In this document: positions 20,086 through 29,738 of the stretch, in pieces
Layout of the letters: each line of letters begins with the position of its first letter
How positions within the stretch are numbered: the first letter of the stretch is position 1
Made by a program: the position numbers and the translations under genes
The notes under the pieces: generated by a model
Told to the model about the DNA's origin: nothing
Seen by the model: only the letters and a program-made list of their open reading frames with translations
Databases searched by the model: none
Source of the DNA: CAZACZ01 sp964483695
GTDB lineage: Bacteria; Deinococcota; Deinococci; Deinococcales; Trueperaceae
Assembly: GCA_964483695.1 (NCBI GenBank)
Contig: CAZACZ010000002.1
Span: 62,001-126,000, forward strand
Direction: 5' to 3'
DNA length: 64,000 bases

Positions 20086-21624
20086 ATGACCACGCGTCCT
20101 ACCGTCCCCCTCCTCGCCGGCGCCCGAGCCGCCCTCCGCGCGGCGCTCCGGCGCCCATCGCGTGCGTGCTGGGCCTTGGGCGCAGCCTTGTTCCTGACGC
20201 AGGTCGCCGCGGCCGAACCGTTGACGTACCAGGAGGCGATGCGCCGGGCCGACGTCACGCCCGTCGTCGTCGCCGCCGAGCGTGCGCTCGAGCTCGCGCG
20301 CAAGCAGCTCGCGGTCGCCGCGTCCCCGCTTCGTGCGGAGGTCACCGCCGGCTACGCCTACGCCTGGGGGGAGCGCCTGCCGGCCGCCGGCGCCTCCCCC
20401 GTCGACCTGACCGGCGGGAACCTCGACCCCATCTCGCTGGTCTTGACGCTTCCCGACCTGGGCGTCGGACCGGCGGCGGACGCCGAGGCGCGCGCACGCG
20501 CCGACGTGGCGCGCGCCGAGACGGAGCTGGCAGCCACCCGCCGCGCGCAACGCACCGAGGTGGCCACCGCCTACGCCCGTGCGGTCCGGGCAGGGACGGC
20601 GCTGAGCCTGGCGCTCGACGATGCGGACCTGGCCGCGGCGGAGCTGGGCACCCTCCGCGCGCGCTTCGGGGCGGGTGCCGCGACCGCGAGCGACGTGGCG
20701 CGAGGCGAGCTGGCGGTCCGCCGCACGACCGACGCCGCCGACGCGGCCACCCGCGAGCTCGACCTCGCCCTCGCCGGCTTGACGCTCGCCCTCGGCGGCG
20801 AGACGGTCGAGCCGGCGGACGACCCGCCACCGCCGAGCCTGATCGTGCGCGCTGCCACGACCGGTGCGCCCTCGTCCTCCGCGACCGCCGAGTCGTCGGC
20901 CATCTCCGCCGCCGAGTTGCACGCCCCCTCGCTCGCCACGCTACGTGCGCTGGTCGAGGGGTCGCGGGCACCGGAGGCCTCGGCGCTGACGCCGCGGTCC
21001 GACGTGCTGGCCGCCGCCCTCGCCGTGGCGGACACCGACCGCACCGCGGCCGCGACGCTGCGCGAGAACCTCCCAAGCGGGACCCTCAGCGCCACGTACC
21101 AGACCGGTGACGACACGACGCGTTGGAACGTCGGGGCGGCGCTCGACAGCCGCACGTTCGCCCCGAGCGTGTCCGCCGCCTTCGACCCCGACGACGGCGT
21201 CCCCGGCGTCCTGGAGGGCGGCCGGAGCGAGAGCTTCACCCTGGCCCTCGGGGTCCGCATCCCGCTCGACACCAGTCTCGTGGCGTCGATCGAGGCGGGA
21301 CGCTTGGCCCGCGAACGGGCACGCGCCCAACTCGACCTCGCCCGCGCCCGAGCCGAGCTGGACCTGCGCCGTGCCGCCAACGAGGTGCTCGGCGCGTTCG
21401 AGGCGTACGCCCTCGCCGAGGACGCGGCGCGCCTCGCGGCCGAGGACGCCGACGTGATGCTGCGCCGCGCCGAAGCAGGCACGGCGGCCGAGTTGGCAGC
21501 CCGGCGCAGCCGCCTCGACGCCGAGCGCGCGCGCCTCGATGCCGACCGCGCCATCGACGCCGTGCGCACCGCCGTTCTCCGGTTCCTCGACGCCGCCGCG
21601 GCCGATCCCGCCGCCTTGGAGTGA
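20086..21624 (+). CDS. TolC-like outer membrane efflux protein
   Basis: A 512-residue exported protein: signal peptide (hydrophobic about 24-40, ending VAAAEP), then the TolC duplication. Each half has long amphipathic Ala/Glu/Arg helices. Between the helices of each half lie short beta-prone stretches (for example LRAEVTAGYAYAWG and ISLVLTLPDLGVG in the first half, SESFTLALGVRIPLD in the second) expected to form the outer-membrane barrel. It should provide the outer duct for the MacAB-type pump encoded downstream. The ATG at 20086 lies after a weak ribosome site. The next gene starts one base after its stop. Confidence 0.82.
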   Translation: MTTRPTVPLLAGARAALRAALRRPSRACWALGAALFLTQVAAAEPLTYQEAMRRADVTPVVVAAERALELARKQLAVAASPLRAEVTAGYAYAWGERLPAAGASPVDLTGGNLDPISLVLTLPDLGVGPAADAEARARADVARAETELAATRRAQRTEVATAYARAVRAGTALSLALDDADLAAAELGTLRARFGAGAATASDVARGELAVRRTTDAADAATRELDLALAGLTLALGGETVEPADDPPPPSLIVRAATTGAPSSSATAESSAISAAELHAPSLATLRALVEGSRAPEASALTPRSDVLAAALAVADTDRTAAATLRENLPSGTLSATYQTGDDTTRWNVGAALDSRTFAPSVSAAFDPDDGVPGVLEGGRSESFTLALGVRIPLDTSLVASIEAGRLARERARAQLDLARARAELDLRRAANEVLGAFEAYALAEDAARLAAEDADVMLRRAEAGTAAELAARRSRLDAERARLDADRAIDAVRTAVLRFLDAAAADPAALE

Positions 21625-21625
21625 C

Positions 21626-22684
21626 ATGACCGACCGCCTTGCGTTCCCCCGAAGCCTCGTGGCGCTCGCCATGCTGCTCACGGCCGTGCCGGTCTGGGCG
21701 CAGGGCGGTGCCGAGCGTTCCGCTGGCGCGACGCTGCCGTTCGACGCCGCCCTCGAGCGCGCCGTGGAGGTCAGCGCCTCGGTGCGCAGCACCGCGCTCG
21801 ACCTCACCACCGCCGAGCGTGATCTCGAGCGCGTCACGAGCGATCCCACCACCCTGCGCGTCGCCCGCCTGCAGGCCGAGCACGCCCGGGCGCGCGCCGC
21901 CGCGGCGCTGGCCGCGGCCCTCGAGACGGCGCGCGACGCCGCTGCCGGCGCGTACGAGGCGGCGCTGGAAGGCGACGACCAGGTGGCCGTCGCCGAGGCC
22001 GCGTTGGCGATCGCCCAAGGGGCGCTGGAGGCGGCGCGCATCCGCTTCGCCGCCGGCGCCGCCACGCGCATCGAGCTCGACCGCGCCGAGAACGACGCCC
22101 TGGCCGCCGCACGCGACGTCGAGGACGCCACCCAGGCGCGCACCCTGGCGTACCGCCGCCTTGCCAGCCTGCTCGACGTCGAGGACGCCGACCTTTCCTT
22201 GTCCCCGGCCCCGTCTCCGGGCGCCGTGCCCGACCTGGAGGACGTGCGGTCCTGGGCGGTCGACAACCGCAACCTGCTCGCCGCCGACCAGCAGGTCGAG
22301 CTGGCGGAGGCGCAGCTGGCGGCGATCGACGTCCCCCTCGCCACGCCGCGTGCCGACATCGAAGCAGCACGCGACCGGCTCGAGACGGCGCGCCTGCAAC
22401 GCGACGAACGCCGGCGCTTGCTCGACCTCGACCTGCGCCAGGGGCTCAACACCGCCGCTGCGGCGGCCGCTCGGTTGGCGAGCGCCGAGGAGGCGCGCGC
22501 CACCGCCGAGGAAGACGTGCGCGTGCAGCGCTTGCGCTTCGAGGCCGGCACCATCGCGCAGCTCACCCTGGCCCAGAGCGAGCTGCAGCGCACCCGCCAG
22601 GAAGCCGCGCGCAGCGCCGCCGAGCACGCCCTCGCCGCGGCGCTGCGCCGGCTGCGGCTGACCGCCATGGGCGCCGGCCTGTGA
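21626..22684 (+). CDS. TolC-like periplasmic helical protein lacking barrel strands
   Basis: A 352-residue exported protein (signal peptide ending near VWAQG) with the TolC-family helical pattern, including EAARIRFAAGAATRIELDRAEN and its second-repeat counterpart VQRLRFEAGTIAQLTLAQSELQ. In both repeats, however, the segment between helices that should hold the two beta strands is collapsed: the first runs directly VTSDPTTLRVARLQAEHARAR, the second AAIDVPLATPRADIEAARD. It is about 100 or more residues shorter than usual TolC proteins. It may therefore be a soluble or tube-forming coiled-coil partner rather than a channel. It is coupled upstream (1-nt gap) to the full-length TolC and downstream to the adaptor gene by a GTGA overlap. 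Confidence 0.7.
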   Translation: MTDRLAFPRSLVALAMLLTAVPVWAQGGAERSAGATLPFDAALERAVEVSASVRSTALDLTTAERDLERVTSDPTTLRVARLQAEHARARAAAALAAALETARDAAAGAYEAALEGDDQVAVAEAALAIAQGALEAARIRFAAGAATRIELDRAENDALAAARDVEDATQARTLAYRRLASLLDVEDADLSLSPAPSPGAVPDLEDVRSWAVDNRNLLAADQQVELAEAQLAAIDVPLATPRADIEAARDRLETARLQRDERRRLLDLDLRQGLNTAAAAAARLASAEEARATAEEDVRVQRLRFEAGTIAQLTLAQSELQRTRQEAARSAAEHALAAALRRLRLTAMGAGL

Positions 22685-24090
22685 GCGCATCACAGCCCGC
22701 ACGCCGACGTCGCCGCGGGCGGACCGTCCTCGTCACCGTCTTGCTCGTCCTCGCGGCGGCCGCCGTGGCCGCCATCGTGCTGCGGCAGACGCGAACCCCG
22801 GCAGGAGCGCGCACGCTGGTCGAGCCGCTCGCGCGCGGCCTGTTCCTCCGCGAGGTCACGGGCACGGGCGTGGTGCTGGCGGAACGGCAGCAGAGCCTGA
22901 CGTTCCGCAGCAGCGGCACCGTGGCGGAGGTGCCGGTGGCGGAGGGCGACGCCGTGGCGGAAGGCGACGTCCTGGCTCGCCTCGACACCGCCACCCTCGA
23001 GCGCGAGATCGCGTCGACGCGCGCGTCGGTGTCGTCCGCGCGCGCGGACCTAGAGCGCGTGCGGGCGCAAGAGGGGGTCGACACGCTCGACGCCCGCAGC
23101 GCGGTGGCCGCGGCCGAAGACCAGCGCCAGCGTGCCCAGACGCAACTCGACCGCGCCCAGGACGACCTTCGGGTGGCGCGCGAGCTGCTCGCCGTCGGCG
23201 CGGCGTCGGCCGACGAGGTGCGTACCGCCGAGACGGCGGTGGCGTCGGCGGAGCGGGCGCTGGCGCAGGCCGACATCGCGCTCGACACGGCCGGCGCGCG
23301 CCAGGCCAGCCTGGCGCAGTTGGCCGAGGCGCAGCGCGCGGGTGCCGAGGCACAGGTGGCGCAGCTGCAGACGCAGCTCGCCAACGCCGAGGCGCGCTCG
23401 GCCGAGGCCGTGCTTCGCGCCCCGTTCGCCGGGGTGGTCACGGCCGTGAACGTCGAGGCCGGCGACCTGGTGGCGCAGCAACCGGTGGTGACGGTGGCCG
23501 ACGTGTCGCGGGTGCACGTCGAGGCGCGCTTCGACGAGAACCGCGCCGCCGAGTTGACCGTCGGCCAGGCGGCCAGCATCGTGCCCGACGCGGACGCCTC
23601 ACGCCACCTCGAGGCGCGGGTCACGCGCTTGAGCCCGGTGGCGGGACGCGAGGCGGGCGCGGCCCAGGTGGTGGTGGACTTGGACTTCGTCGACGCAGGG
23701 GCTCGCGACGGCGCGGACGGCGCCGCCGCCACGCCGGCCGACATGGCCTGGCTCCGGCCCGGCTACACCGTCACCGTGCGCGTCCGCGTGCGGCAGATCG
23801 AGGACGCGCTGCTGATGCCGCTGGAAGCGATCACCGAGACGCCGACCGAGACGTTCGTCTACCGCGTCGCGCCGACGGGAAGTGGCCGCAGCGAGCGGAA
23901 CCAGGACGGAGGCGGCGTCGCGCACCGCGTTCCCGTGACCGTGCTGGAACGCAACCCGACCGTCGCCGCGGTCGAAGGCGAGCTGCGCCCCGGGGACCTC
24001 ATCGCCGTCGTCGACCTGGACGCCCTGACCGACGGCGCCAACGTCCGCTACCCGGCCCCGAGCGGTCCCGCGCCGGCGCCCACGCCCTGA
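22681..24090 (+). CDS. periplasmic adaptor (MacA/HlyD/RND-type membrane fusion protein)
   Basis: A 469-residue adaptor with one N-terminal transmembrane anchor (about 14-33). The first half-lipoyl region SLTFRSSGTVAEVPVAEGDAVAEGDVLARLD is followed by a long helical hairpin (about 95-240). The second half-lipoyl is VLRAPFAGVVTAVNVEAGDLV, and beta-barrel and proximal domains complete it. It bridges the inner-membrane ABC complex and the TolC component. It starts with GTG overlapping the preceding stop (GTGA) and is followed after 17 nt by the ATPase gene. The hairpin is long, consistent with docking onto a TolC duct. Substrate unknown: antibiotics, lipids or peptides are typical for MacAB-like pumps. 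Confidence 0.9.
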   Translation: MSASQPARRRRRGRTVLVTVLLVLAAAAVAAIVLRQTRTPAGARTLVEPLARGLFLREVTGTGVVLAERQQSLTFRSSGTVAEVPVAEGDAVAEGDVLARLDTATLEREIASTRASVSSARADLERVRAQEGVDTLDARSAVAAAEDQRQRAQTQLDRAQDDLRVARELLAVGAASADEVRTAETAVASAERALAQADIALDTAGARQASLAQLAEAQRAGAEAQVAQLQTQLANAEARSAEAVLRAPFAGVVTAVNVEAGDLVAQQPVVTVADVSRVHVEARFDENRAAELTVGQAASIVPDADASRHLEARVTRLSPVAGREAGAAQVVVDLDFVDAGARDGADGAAATPADMAWLRPGYTVTVRVRVRQIEDALLMPLEAITETPTETFVYRVAPTGSGRSERNQDGGGVAHRVPVTVLERNPTVAAVEGELRPGDLIAVVDLDALTDGANVRYPAPSGPAPAPTP

Positions 24091-24107
24091 AGCCGACCGA
24101 GCCACGC

Positions 24108-24829
<722 letters not shown>

Positions 24830-24833
<4 letters not shown>

Positions 24834-26035
24834 GCATGCTGCTCGAGAACCTGCGCACGGCGCTGGAAGCGCTGTTCGGCAACCGCTTGCGTTCGGTGCT
24901 GACGCTGCTGGGGGTAGTGATCGGGGTGTTCGCCGTCACCACCACCATCAGCCTGGGCGAGATCGCCACCGCCGGCATCACCTCCGAGATCCGCGCCTTC
25001 GGGGCGCAGACGCTGTTCGTGTCGCGGGTGCCGAACGAGCCGACGTCGGTGCCGTTCACCGAAGACGACATCGAGGCCCTGAGCCGGCTGCCGATCGCCA
25101 TCCTGCAGCAGAAGAGCGTGAGCGTGACGGCCAGTTCCGGCGACGAGCGGGTGCGCATGACGCTCAACGGCACCACCGCCAACGCCCCCGAGATCGATCG
25201 CACCATCGAACTCGCCCGCGGCCGCTACTTCGCTCAGGACGACGCCGTGCGCGGAGCCGCCGTGATCGTCTTGTCCGCTGACGCCGCCGAGGAGCTGTTC
25301 GATGGCCCGGACGCCGCCCTGGGTCGGGAACTGGTGGTGGAGACGAGCGGGGGGAACCGCAGCTTCTACGTCGTCATCGGCGTCAAGGAGCGCATCTCGG
25401 GCACCCTCGGGGCGTTCGCCAACGACGTCTCTGGCGACATCCCGCTCGAGACGCTGTACCGCGACGTGCCTGGCGTCGCTCGTGGGCAGTACGACTTCCT
25501 GCCCATCACCATCGAACTCGACCGCGACGCCTCGGCCATCGAACGCCAGGTGCGCGCGATCCTCGACCGTCGCCGTGCGCCCGACAGCTACAACCTGCAG
25601 TCGATCGAGGGTGCGCTCTCGCTCTTCAACACCATCACCGTCATCCTGCAGGCGCTGCTCGGCGGCATCGGCGCGATCAGCCTGCTGGTGGGCGGCATCG
25701 GCATCCTGAACATCATGTTGGTGAGCGTCACCGAGCGCACCCGCGAGATCGGCCTGCGCAAGGCGCTGGGCGCGAAGCCGCGCACGATCCTGCAGCAGTT
25801 CTTGATCGAGGCGGTGGTGCTGACGGTGATCGGCGGGACCATCGGCGTGATGTTGTCGATCGGGTCGCTGTGGTTGGTGGTGCGGCTGGTGCCGTTCCTC
25901 GACGTGTTCGTGCTGAACCCGTGGGTGGTGGTGTTGGCGTTCGGCGTGAGCGTCGCCACCGGGGTGGTGTTCGGCGTATGGCCGGCGCGGCGCGCTGCCG
26001 CGCTCAGTCCGATCGAGGCGCTGCGCTACGAGTGA
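24830..26035 (+). CDS. MacB-type ABC transporter permease (FtsX-like)
   Basis: A 401-residue permease with one N-terminal transmembrane helix (about 18-40), a large periplasmic MacB core domain (about 45-270), and a C-terminal FtsX-like block of three helices (about 285-395). The block contains GGIGILNIMLVSVTERTREIGLRKALGAKPRTI, of which the TREIGLRKALGA part is the hallmark of the family. With the ATPase, adaptor and TolC-type genes it completes a tripartite exporter that acts on periplasmic substrates. Ending PARRAAALSPIEALRYE is typical. It overlaps the convergent downstream gene by 10 nt. Confidence 0.94.
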
Positions 26036-26805
26036 TCGGCACGAGGCGCCGGCTCGCCGCGGCCCGCGCCCGGCGCCTCACGGCGCGCGAGCTCGGCACG
26101 AAGCGCGTCGCGTTCGTCGGTGAGCCCCAGGATGGTGGCGCGGGCGCTGTCCAGCGCTTGCTTGGCGCCGCTGAGCGCCTTCGCCGCTTCGTCCAGGGCG
26201 TGCAGCGGACCCCCTTCGGCCAACAGGGCGGCGCGTGCGCGTCGTCGGTCGCGTTGGTGCATGGCCGCCGCCGGCGCGCCGAGCACCAGGCCCGCGAGCG
26301 CGACCCCCGCGACCACCGCCGCGACCACGTTGTAGCTCGCCGCTTGCCAGCTGCTGCCCCCGAGGTAGAAGTCGAACACCGGCGTCAGCACGGGGTAGCG
26401 TTCGACCACGCCGACGTCGATGACCGCGAAGTGCACCCGCAGCACCACCAGCGCGACGCCGGCGACGCTCAGCCCGACCACCGCCAGCCGACGCAGACGC
26501 CGAAGCGGTGGGGCCGCGTTCGCCGGCACCTTCTGGCCGCGCGCCCGCCACCATGCGCGCAGGGCGAGCGCGAACACGGCCGCGCCCACCACCGTTCCCA
26601 CCACGACGCCTGCGCTCACCCAGCGCCGCAGCGTGGCGGACAGCCACGCGGTGGGCGACAGCGTCACGGCGAGCAGCGCCACCACGGCGGGGAGCAGTTG
26701 CATCAAGGTGACGGCGGTACCGTAGAAGCCGAGCGCCTTGCGCACCCAGTCGTAGGCGCGGGATCCCGCCCCCACGAGGCCGCGGCGCGGCGGCGTTGTC
26801 GTCAT
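26026..26805 (-). CDS. membrane protein with C-terminal coiled coil, unknown function
   Basis: A 259-residue protein with about four hydrophobic helices (near residues 22-45, 58-80, 103-123 and 148-173). A C-terminal Ala/Arg/Leu-rich stretch (about 185-240) with heptad character begins LHALDEAAKALSGAKQALDSARA. The ATG at 26805 lies 14 nt after the upstream stop; an in-frame ATG at 26829 would overlap that gene by 11 nt. It has no family I recognise. It probably works with the exported protein encoded just upstream. Confidence 0.55.
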   Translation of the reverse strand: MTTTPPRRGLVGAGSRAYDWVRKALGFYGTAVTLMQLLPAVVALLAVTLSPTAWLSATLRRWVSAGVVVGTVVGAAVFALALRAWWRARGQKVPANAAPPLRRLRRLAVVGLSVAGVALVVLRVHFAVIDVGVVERYPVLTPVFDFYLGGSSWQAASYNVVAAVVAGVALAGLVLGAPAAAMHQRDRRRARAALLAEGGPLHALDEAAKALSGAKQALDSARATILGLTDERDALRAELARREAPGAGRGEPAPRADHS

Positions 26806-26818
26806 CGCCGACCCGCCA

Positions 26819-27802
26819 TCAGCGCCCATCGCCGGGCACGAACGCCGGCATCGCGATGCTGAGCAGCGGCGTGGCCGGGTCGGAGACGTCCACGACGTGC
26901 AGGGTGAGGTCGGCCAGGTAGGCGAAGCGTTCGACCGGAACCACCACCGCGACCGCACCCTGCTCGTGCACCAAGCGCGGCGCGCCGGCGAGGTCGGTGC
27001 TGCTGGCCCCGACGCTGCCCGGCGCCTCCCAGGCGCCATCGCCGGGGATCGCGAACGGCATGCCATCGCCTCGGTCCAGCAAGCGGGCAAGCGGCTGGGG
27101 GGCGCCCGCGAACGCCTCCCAGACGAAGCGAACGCGGGAACCGTCGATGGCGGTCGGGTCGTCGGAGAGCACGTCGTACACCAGCTCGAGCCCGCCCGGG
27201 CCACGCACGAAGCGCGACTTGACGACGACGTGCAGCACGAGCGTGCTCTCGTTGGCCAGGGTCAGTCGGGCGAGCACCTCGCTCCCGACCGATGCCTGCG
27301 CCGCGCCCAGACTCGGCTGCGTGACGGCGACCAGCCCACGGTCCTGGTGGTGGAAGCTGTCGGCGTTCAGCCCGAACGACAGCTGCGTCTCCCCCGCCTC
27401 CACCTCGCCTTCGAAGTACCGAGCGACCTCCAGCCAGTCGCAAGCATTCGCGTCAGCGCAACGCGCGAGGCGCGCCGCGTCGACCAGCACCTCGCCGCCC
27501 GCGCGCCACCGCACCGGCGTCGGCGGCCGGCCGGGGAGGTTGCGCAGGCGGTACACCGTACAGCTACGGCCGTCCGCGAGGCTGCCCGCGACGCTCTGGT
27601 AGACGAACGCGAAGCCCCCTTCCTCGACCTCTGCTTCGGCTGCGGGGAGGCGATCGACGACACGGCACTGCAACACGACGTCGTCGGTGGCGGCGGTGGC
27701 GTCGTCGGCGCCCTGGCCCTGGACGACGGAAGGAGGAAGGAGCAGGAGCAGCGCCCATACGATCGCCCAGGACCTGGCTCGGGAGGATCGGTCGTGGGTC
27801 AT
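26819..27802 (-). CDS. exported protein of unknown function
   Basis: A 327-residue protein with a signal peptide (hydrophobic about 11-27, ending VVQGQG) and six cysteines or so after it, including LQCRVVDRL, RSCTVYRLR and CADANACDWL, which could form disulfides. Predicted mainly beta by its alternating pattern. No enzyme motif was seen. It overlaps or abuts the membrane-protein gene downstream, forming a two-gene unit that is divergent from the TetR-led operon. The ATG at 27802 places the start directly before the signal peptide; no clear ribosome site. Confidence 0.55.
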   Translation of the reverse strand: MTHDRSSRARSWAIVWALLLLLPPSVVQGQGADDATAATDDVVLQCRVVDRLPAAEAEVEEGGFAFVYQSVAGSLADGRSCTVYRLRNLPGRPPTPVRWRAGGEVLVDAARLARCADANACDWLEVARYFEGEVEAGETQLSFGLNADSFHHQDRGLVAVTQPSLGAAQASVGSEVLARLTLANESTLVLHVVVKSRFVRGPGGLELVYDVLSDDPTAIDGSRVRFVWEAFAGAPQPLARLLDRGDGMPFAIPGDGAWEAPGSVGASSTDLAGAPRLVHEQGAVAVVVPVERFAYLADLTLHVVDVSDPATPLLSIAMPAFVPGDGR

Positions 27803-27869
27803 GCGGCATTGTAGGGAGGGTTCGGCGGCATGGCAACGAGGGAGCGGTCGGACGCGCACCACGCGTCGG

Positions 27870-27899
27870 TTGACAGCGCTTCCTCCGCGGACCTATCCT
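27870..27899 (+). promoter_or_regulatory. promoter of the TetR-led operon
   Basis: A consensus -35 TTGACA (27870-27875) and a -10 TATCCT (27894-27899) with 18-nt spacing. Transcription would start near 27906, inside the dyad at 27899-27919. Confidence 0.7.
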
Positions 27900-27919
27900 G
27901 ACACCTGACTCAGTCGTCA
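27899..27919. promoter_or_regulatory. TetR-type operator dyad
   Basis: A 21-bp dyad of the form TGAC-nn-CTGA-C-TCAG-nn-GTCA, with 8 of 10 arm positions symmetric. It overlaps the end of the -10 and the predicted start site, which is ideal for repression. Its size and single-base centre fit TetR-family dimers, so the regulator encoded at 27982 probably binds it and controls its own operon. Confidence 0.65.
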
Positions 27920-27981
27920 TGTTCTCCGGTCGAAGCCGGCGCGCCGCGCCACGCTTCCGACGCGAACCAGGAAGGCCGTAC

Positions 27982-28686
27982 GTGAGCGTGCTCCCACGCC
28001 CTAGCACCGCCCGAGGCGAAGCGACCCGCCGCAAGCTGCTGGACGCCGCCGAGGCCGAGTTCGGAGAGAACGGCTTCGCCCGCACCTCCGTCTCGGCCAT
28101 CACGCGACGCGCTGGAGTGGCGCAAGGCACGTTCTACCTCTACTTCCCCGGCAAGGGCGACGCGCTGCGCGAGCTGGTGCGCGACATGGGCCGCCAACTC
28201 CGGCACGCGCTGGCCGAGGCGACGGTCGGCGCGGGCCACCGCCTCGAGGTGGAGCGCCGCGGCTTGGAGGCGTTCATCGCGTTCGCCCTGGCGCACCAGA
28301 ACCTCTACAAGGTGGTGATGGAGTCGCAGTTCGTGGACGACTCGATCTACCGCGAGTACTACCAGACGCTGGCCGACGCCTACGCCGCCAACCTCGCGAG
28401 CGCGCAGGAGCGCGGGGAGATCCGCGCCGGCGACGCTTCCGCGCAGGCATGGGCGCTGATGGGCATCGCGCACTTCCTCGGCTTGCGCTACGCCATCTGG
28501 CAGCACACCTCGCCACCGCCGGAGACGCTTCGCGAGACGCTGGAGATGGTCTCCCACGGCCTGACGGCGGCGCCGGCGACGGCCGCCGTCCGCACCCCCT
28601 CGGCCACCGCCACGCACGCCGGTGACCGCGCAGCGAACCACGTGCCAGCCACCTCCGCGCGTCGTACCCGGAGGCGCCAGGCATGA
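27982..28686 (+). CDS. TetR family transcriptional regulator
   Basis: A 234-residue regulator: N-terminal helix-turn-helix (about 12-58) with RKLLDAAEAEFGENGFARTSV and ITRRAGVAQGTFYLYFPGK (each shown in part), then an all-helical ligand domain with the FIAFALAHQNLYKVVMESQ segment and a basic Arg-rich tail. The GTG at 27982 has an AGGAAGG site 7 nt upstream and is preferred; an ATG at 27919 would sit inside the operator only about 13 nt from the predicted transcript start with no ribosome site. It is coupled by ATGA to the KASIII-like gene, and so heads the ten-gene operon. TetR regulators of acyl-CoA or aromatic-CoA pathways (FadR, PaaR in Thermus) are the closest functional analogues by context; the ligand may be an acyl-CoA. 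Confidence 0.88.
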   Translation: MSVLPRPSTARGEATRRKLLDAAEAEFGENGFARTSVSAITRRAGVAQGTFYLYFPGKGDALRELVRDMGRQLRHALAEATVGAGHRLEVERRGLEAFIAFALAHQNLYKVVMESQFVDDSIYREYYQTLADAYAANLASAQERGEIRAGDASAQAWALMGIAHFLGLRYAIWQHTSPPPETLRETLEMVSHGLTAAPATAAVRTPSATATHAGDRAANHVPATSARRTRRRQA

Positions 28687-29738
28687 CGGCCCACCACCCG
28701 CTCGGCACGGCCGACGCGCCGCCGGCGGTCGGCCTCACCGGCATCGGCACCTACGTGCCCCGCGGCCGCCTCTCGGCCGCCGACCTGGCGCACGCCAGCG
28801 GCTTGCCCGAGTGGGTGGTGCGCGACAAGCTCGGCATCCAGGAACGCGTGCTGCCTGGTCCCGACGACCACCCCGTGGCCATGGGCGTCTGGGCGGCCGA
28901 GCGCGCGCTGGTCGATGCCGGCGTCGGCGCAGAAGACGTCGACGTGGTCATCTCGATCACCGAGGAGTACAAGGAGTACCCGGTGTGGACCGCCGGCATC
29001 AAGCTGGCGTACGACGTCGGCGCGCGCCGCGCCTACGCCTACGACGTGGGTCAGAAGTGCGGCACGGCGGTGTTGGCCCTGAAGCAGGCGAAGGACCTGC
29101 TGCTGGCCGACCCCAGCGTCGACGTGGTGCTGGTGGCGGGCGGGTACCGCAACTGCGACCTGATCGACCTGCACGACCCCGACGTGCGCTTCATGTACAA
29201 CCTCGGCGCCGGCGGGGGCGCAGCGGTGGTCCAGCGCCGGCGCGGGCACGCGCTCCTCGGCTCCAGCATCGTCACCGACGGCAGCTTCTCGTTGGACGTG
29301 CTGGTACCGGTCGGTGGTACCGTCACGCCGCTCCGCGCCGACAACGTCGCCGACTATCGCCTGCGCGTCCCCGACCCCGCCGGCATGAAGGAACGCCTCG
29401 AGCGCGCCAGCCTGGACAACTTCGTGCGCGTCGTCGAAGAGGCGGTGGCGCGCTCGGGCGCGCACCTCGAGCAGGTGGCGTACCTGGCCATGCTCCACGT
29501 CAAGCGCAGCGCCCACGAGTACCTCCTCGGCCGCCTCGGGCTGGACGCCGCGCGCTCGATCTACCTGGAGCACTACGGCCACCTCGGCCAAGTCGACCAG
29601 CTCCTCTCGCTCGACCTCGCCCGAGCAGCAGGGCGGCTTCGTGAAGGCGACCTCGCCGTGGCCGTGGCCGCCGGGGTGGGGTACGTGTGGAACGCGATCG
29701 CGCTGCGCTGGGCGGGCGAACCGGAGGCGCGACCATGA
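28683..29738 (+). CDS. KASIII/thiolase-superfamily 3-oxoacyl synthase-like enzyme
   Basis: A 351-residue FabH-type thiolase-fold protein. It begins VGLTGIGTYVPRGRLSA, as KASIII proteins do. The nucleophile C126 lies in DVGQKCGTAVLAL and a histidine H272 in MLHVKRSAHEYLL. The third KASIII catalytic position, normally Asn in YGN, is H300 here (EHYGHLGQVD). Decarboxylative Claisen chemistry may thus be altered; acyl transfer or a condensing reaction on a CoA ester is more likely than housekeeping fatty-acid initiation. It lies between a TetR regulator and an acyl-CoA ligase with 4-nt overlaps on both sides. Confidence 0.78.
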   Translation: MTAHHPLGTADAPPAVGLTGIGTYVPRGRLSAADLAHASGLPEWVVRDKLGIQERVLPGPDDHPVAMGVWAAERALVDAGVGAEDVDVVISITEEYKEYPVWTAGIKLAYDVGARRAYAYDVGQKCGTAVLALKQAKDLLLADPSVDVVLVAGGYRNCDLIDLHDPDVRFMYNLGAGGGAAVVQRRRGHALLGSSIVTDGSFSLDVLVPVGGTVTPLRADNVADYRLRVPDPAGMKERLERASLDNFVRVVEEAVARSGAHLEQVAYLAMLHVKRSAHEYLLGRLGLDAARSIYLEHYGHLGQVDQLLSLDLARAAGRLREGDLAVAVAAGVGYVWNAIALRWAGEPEARP

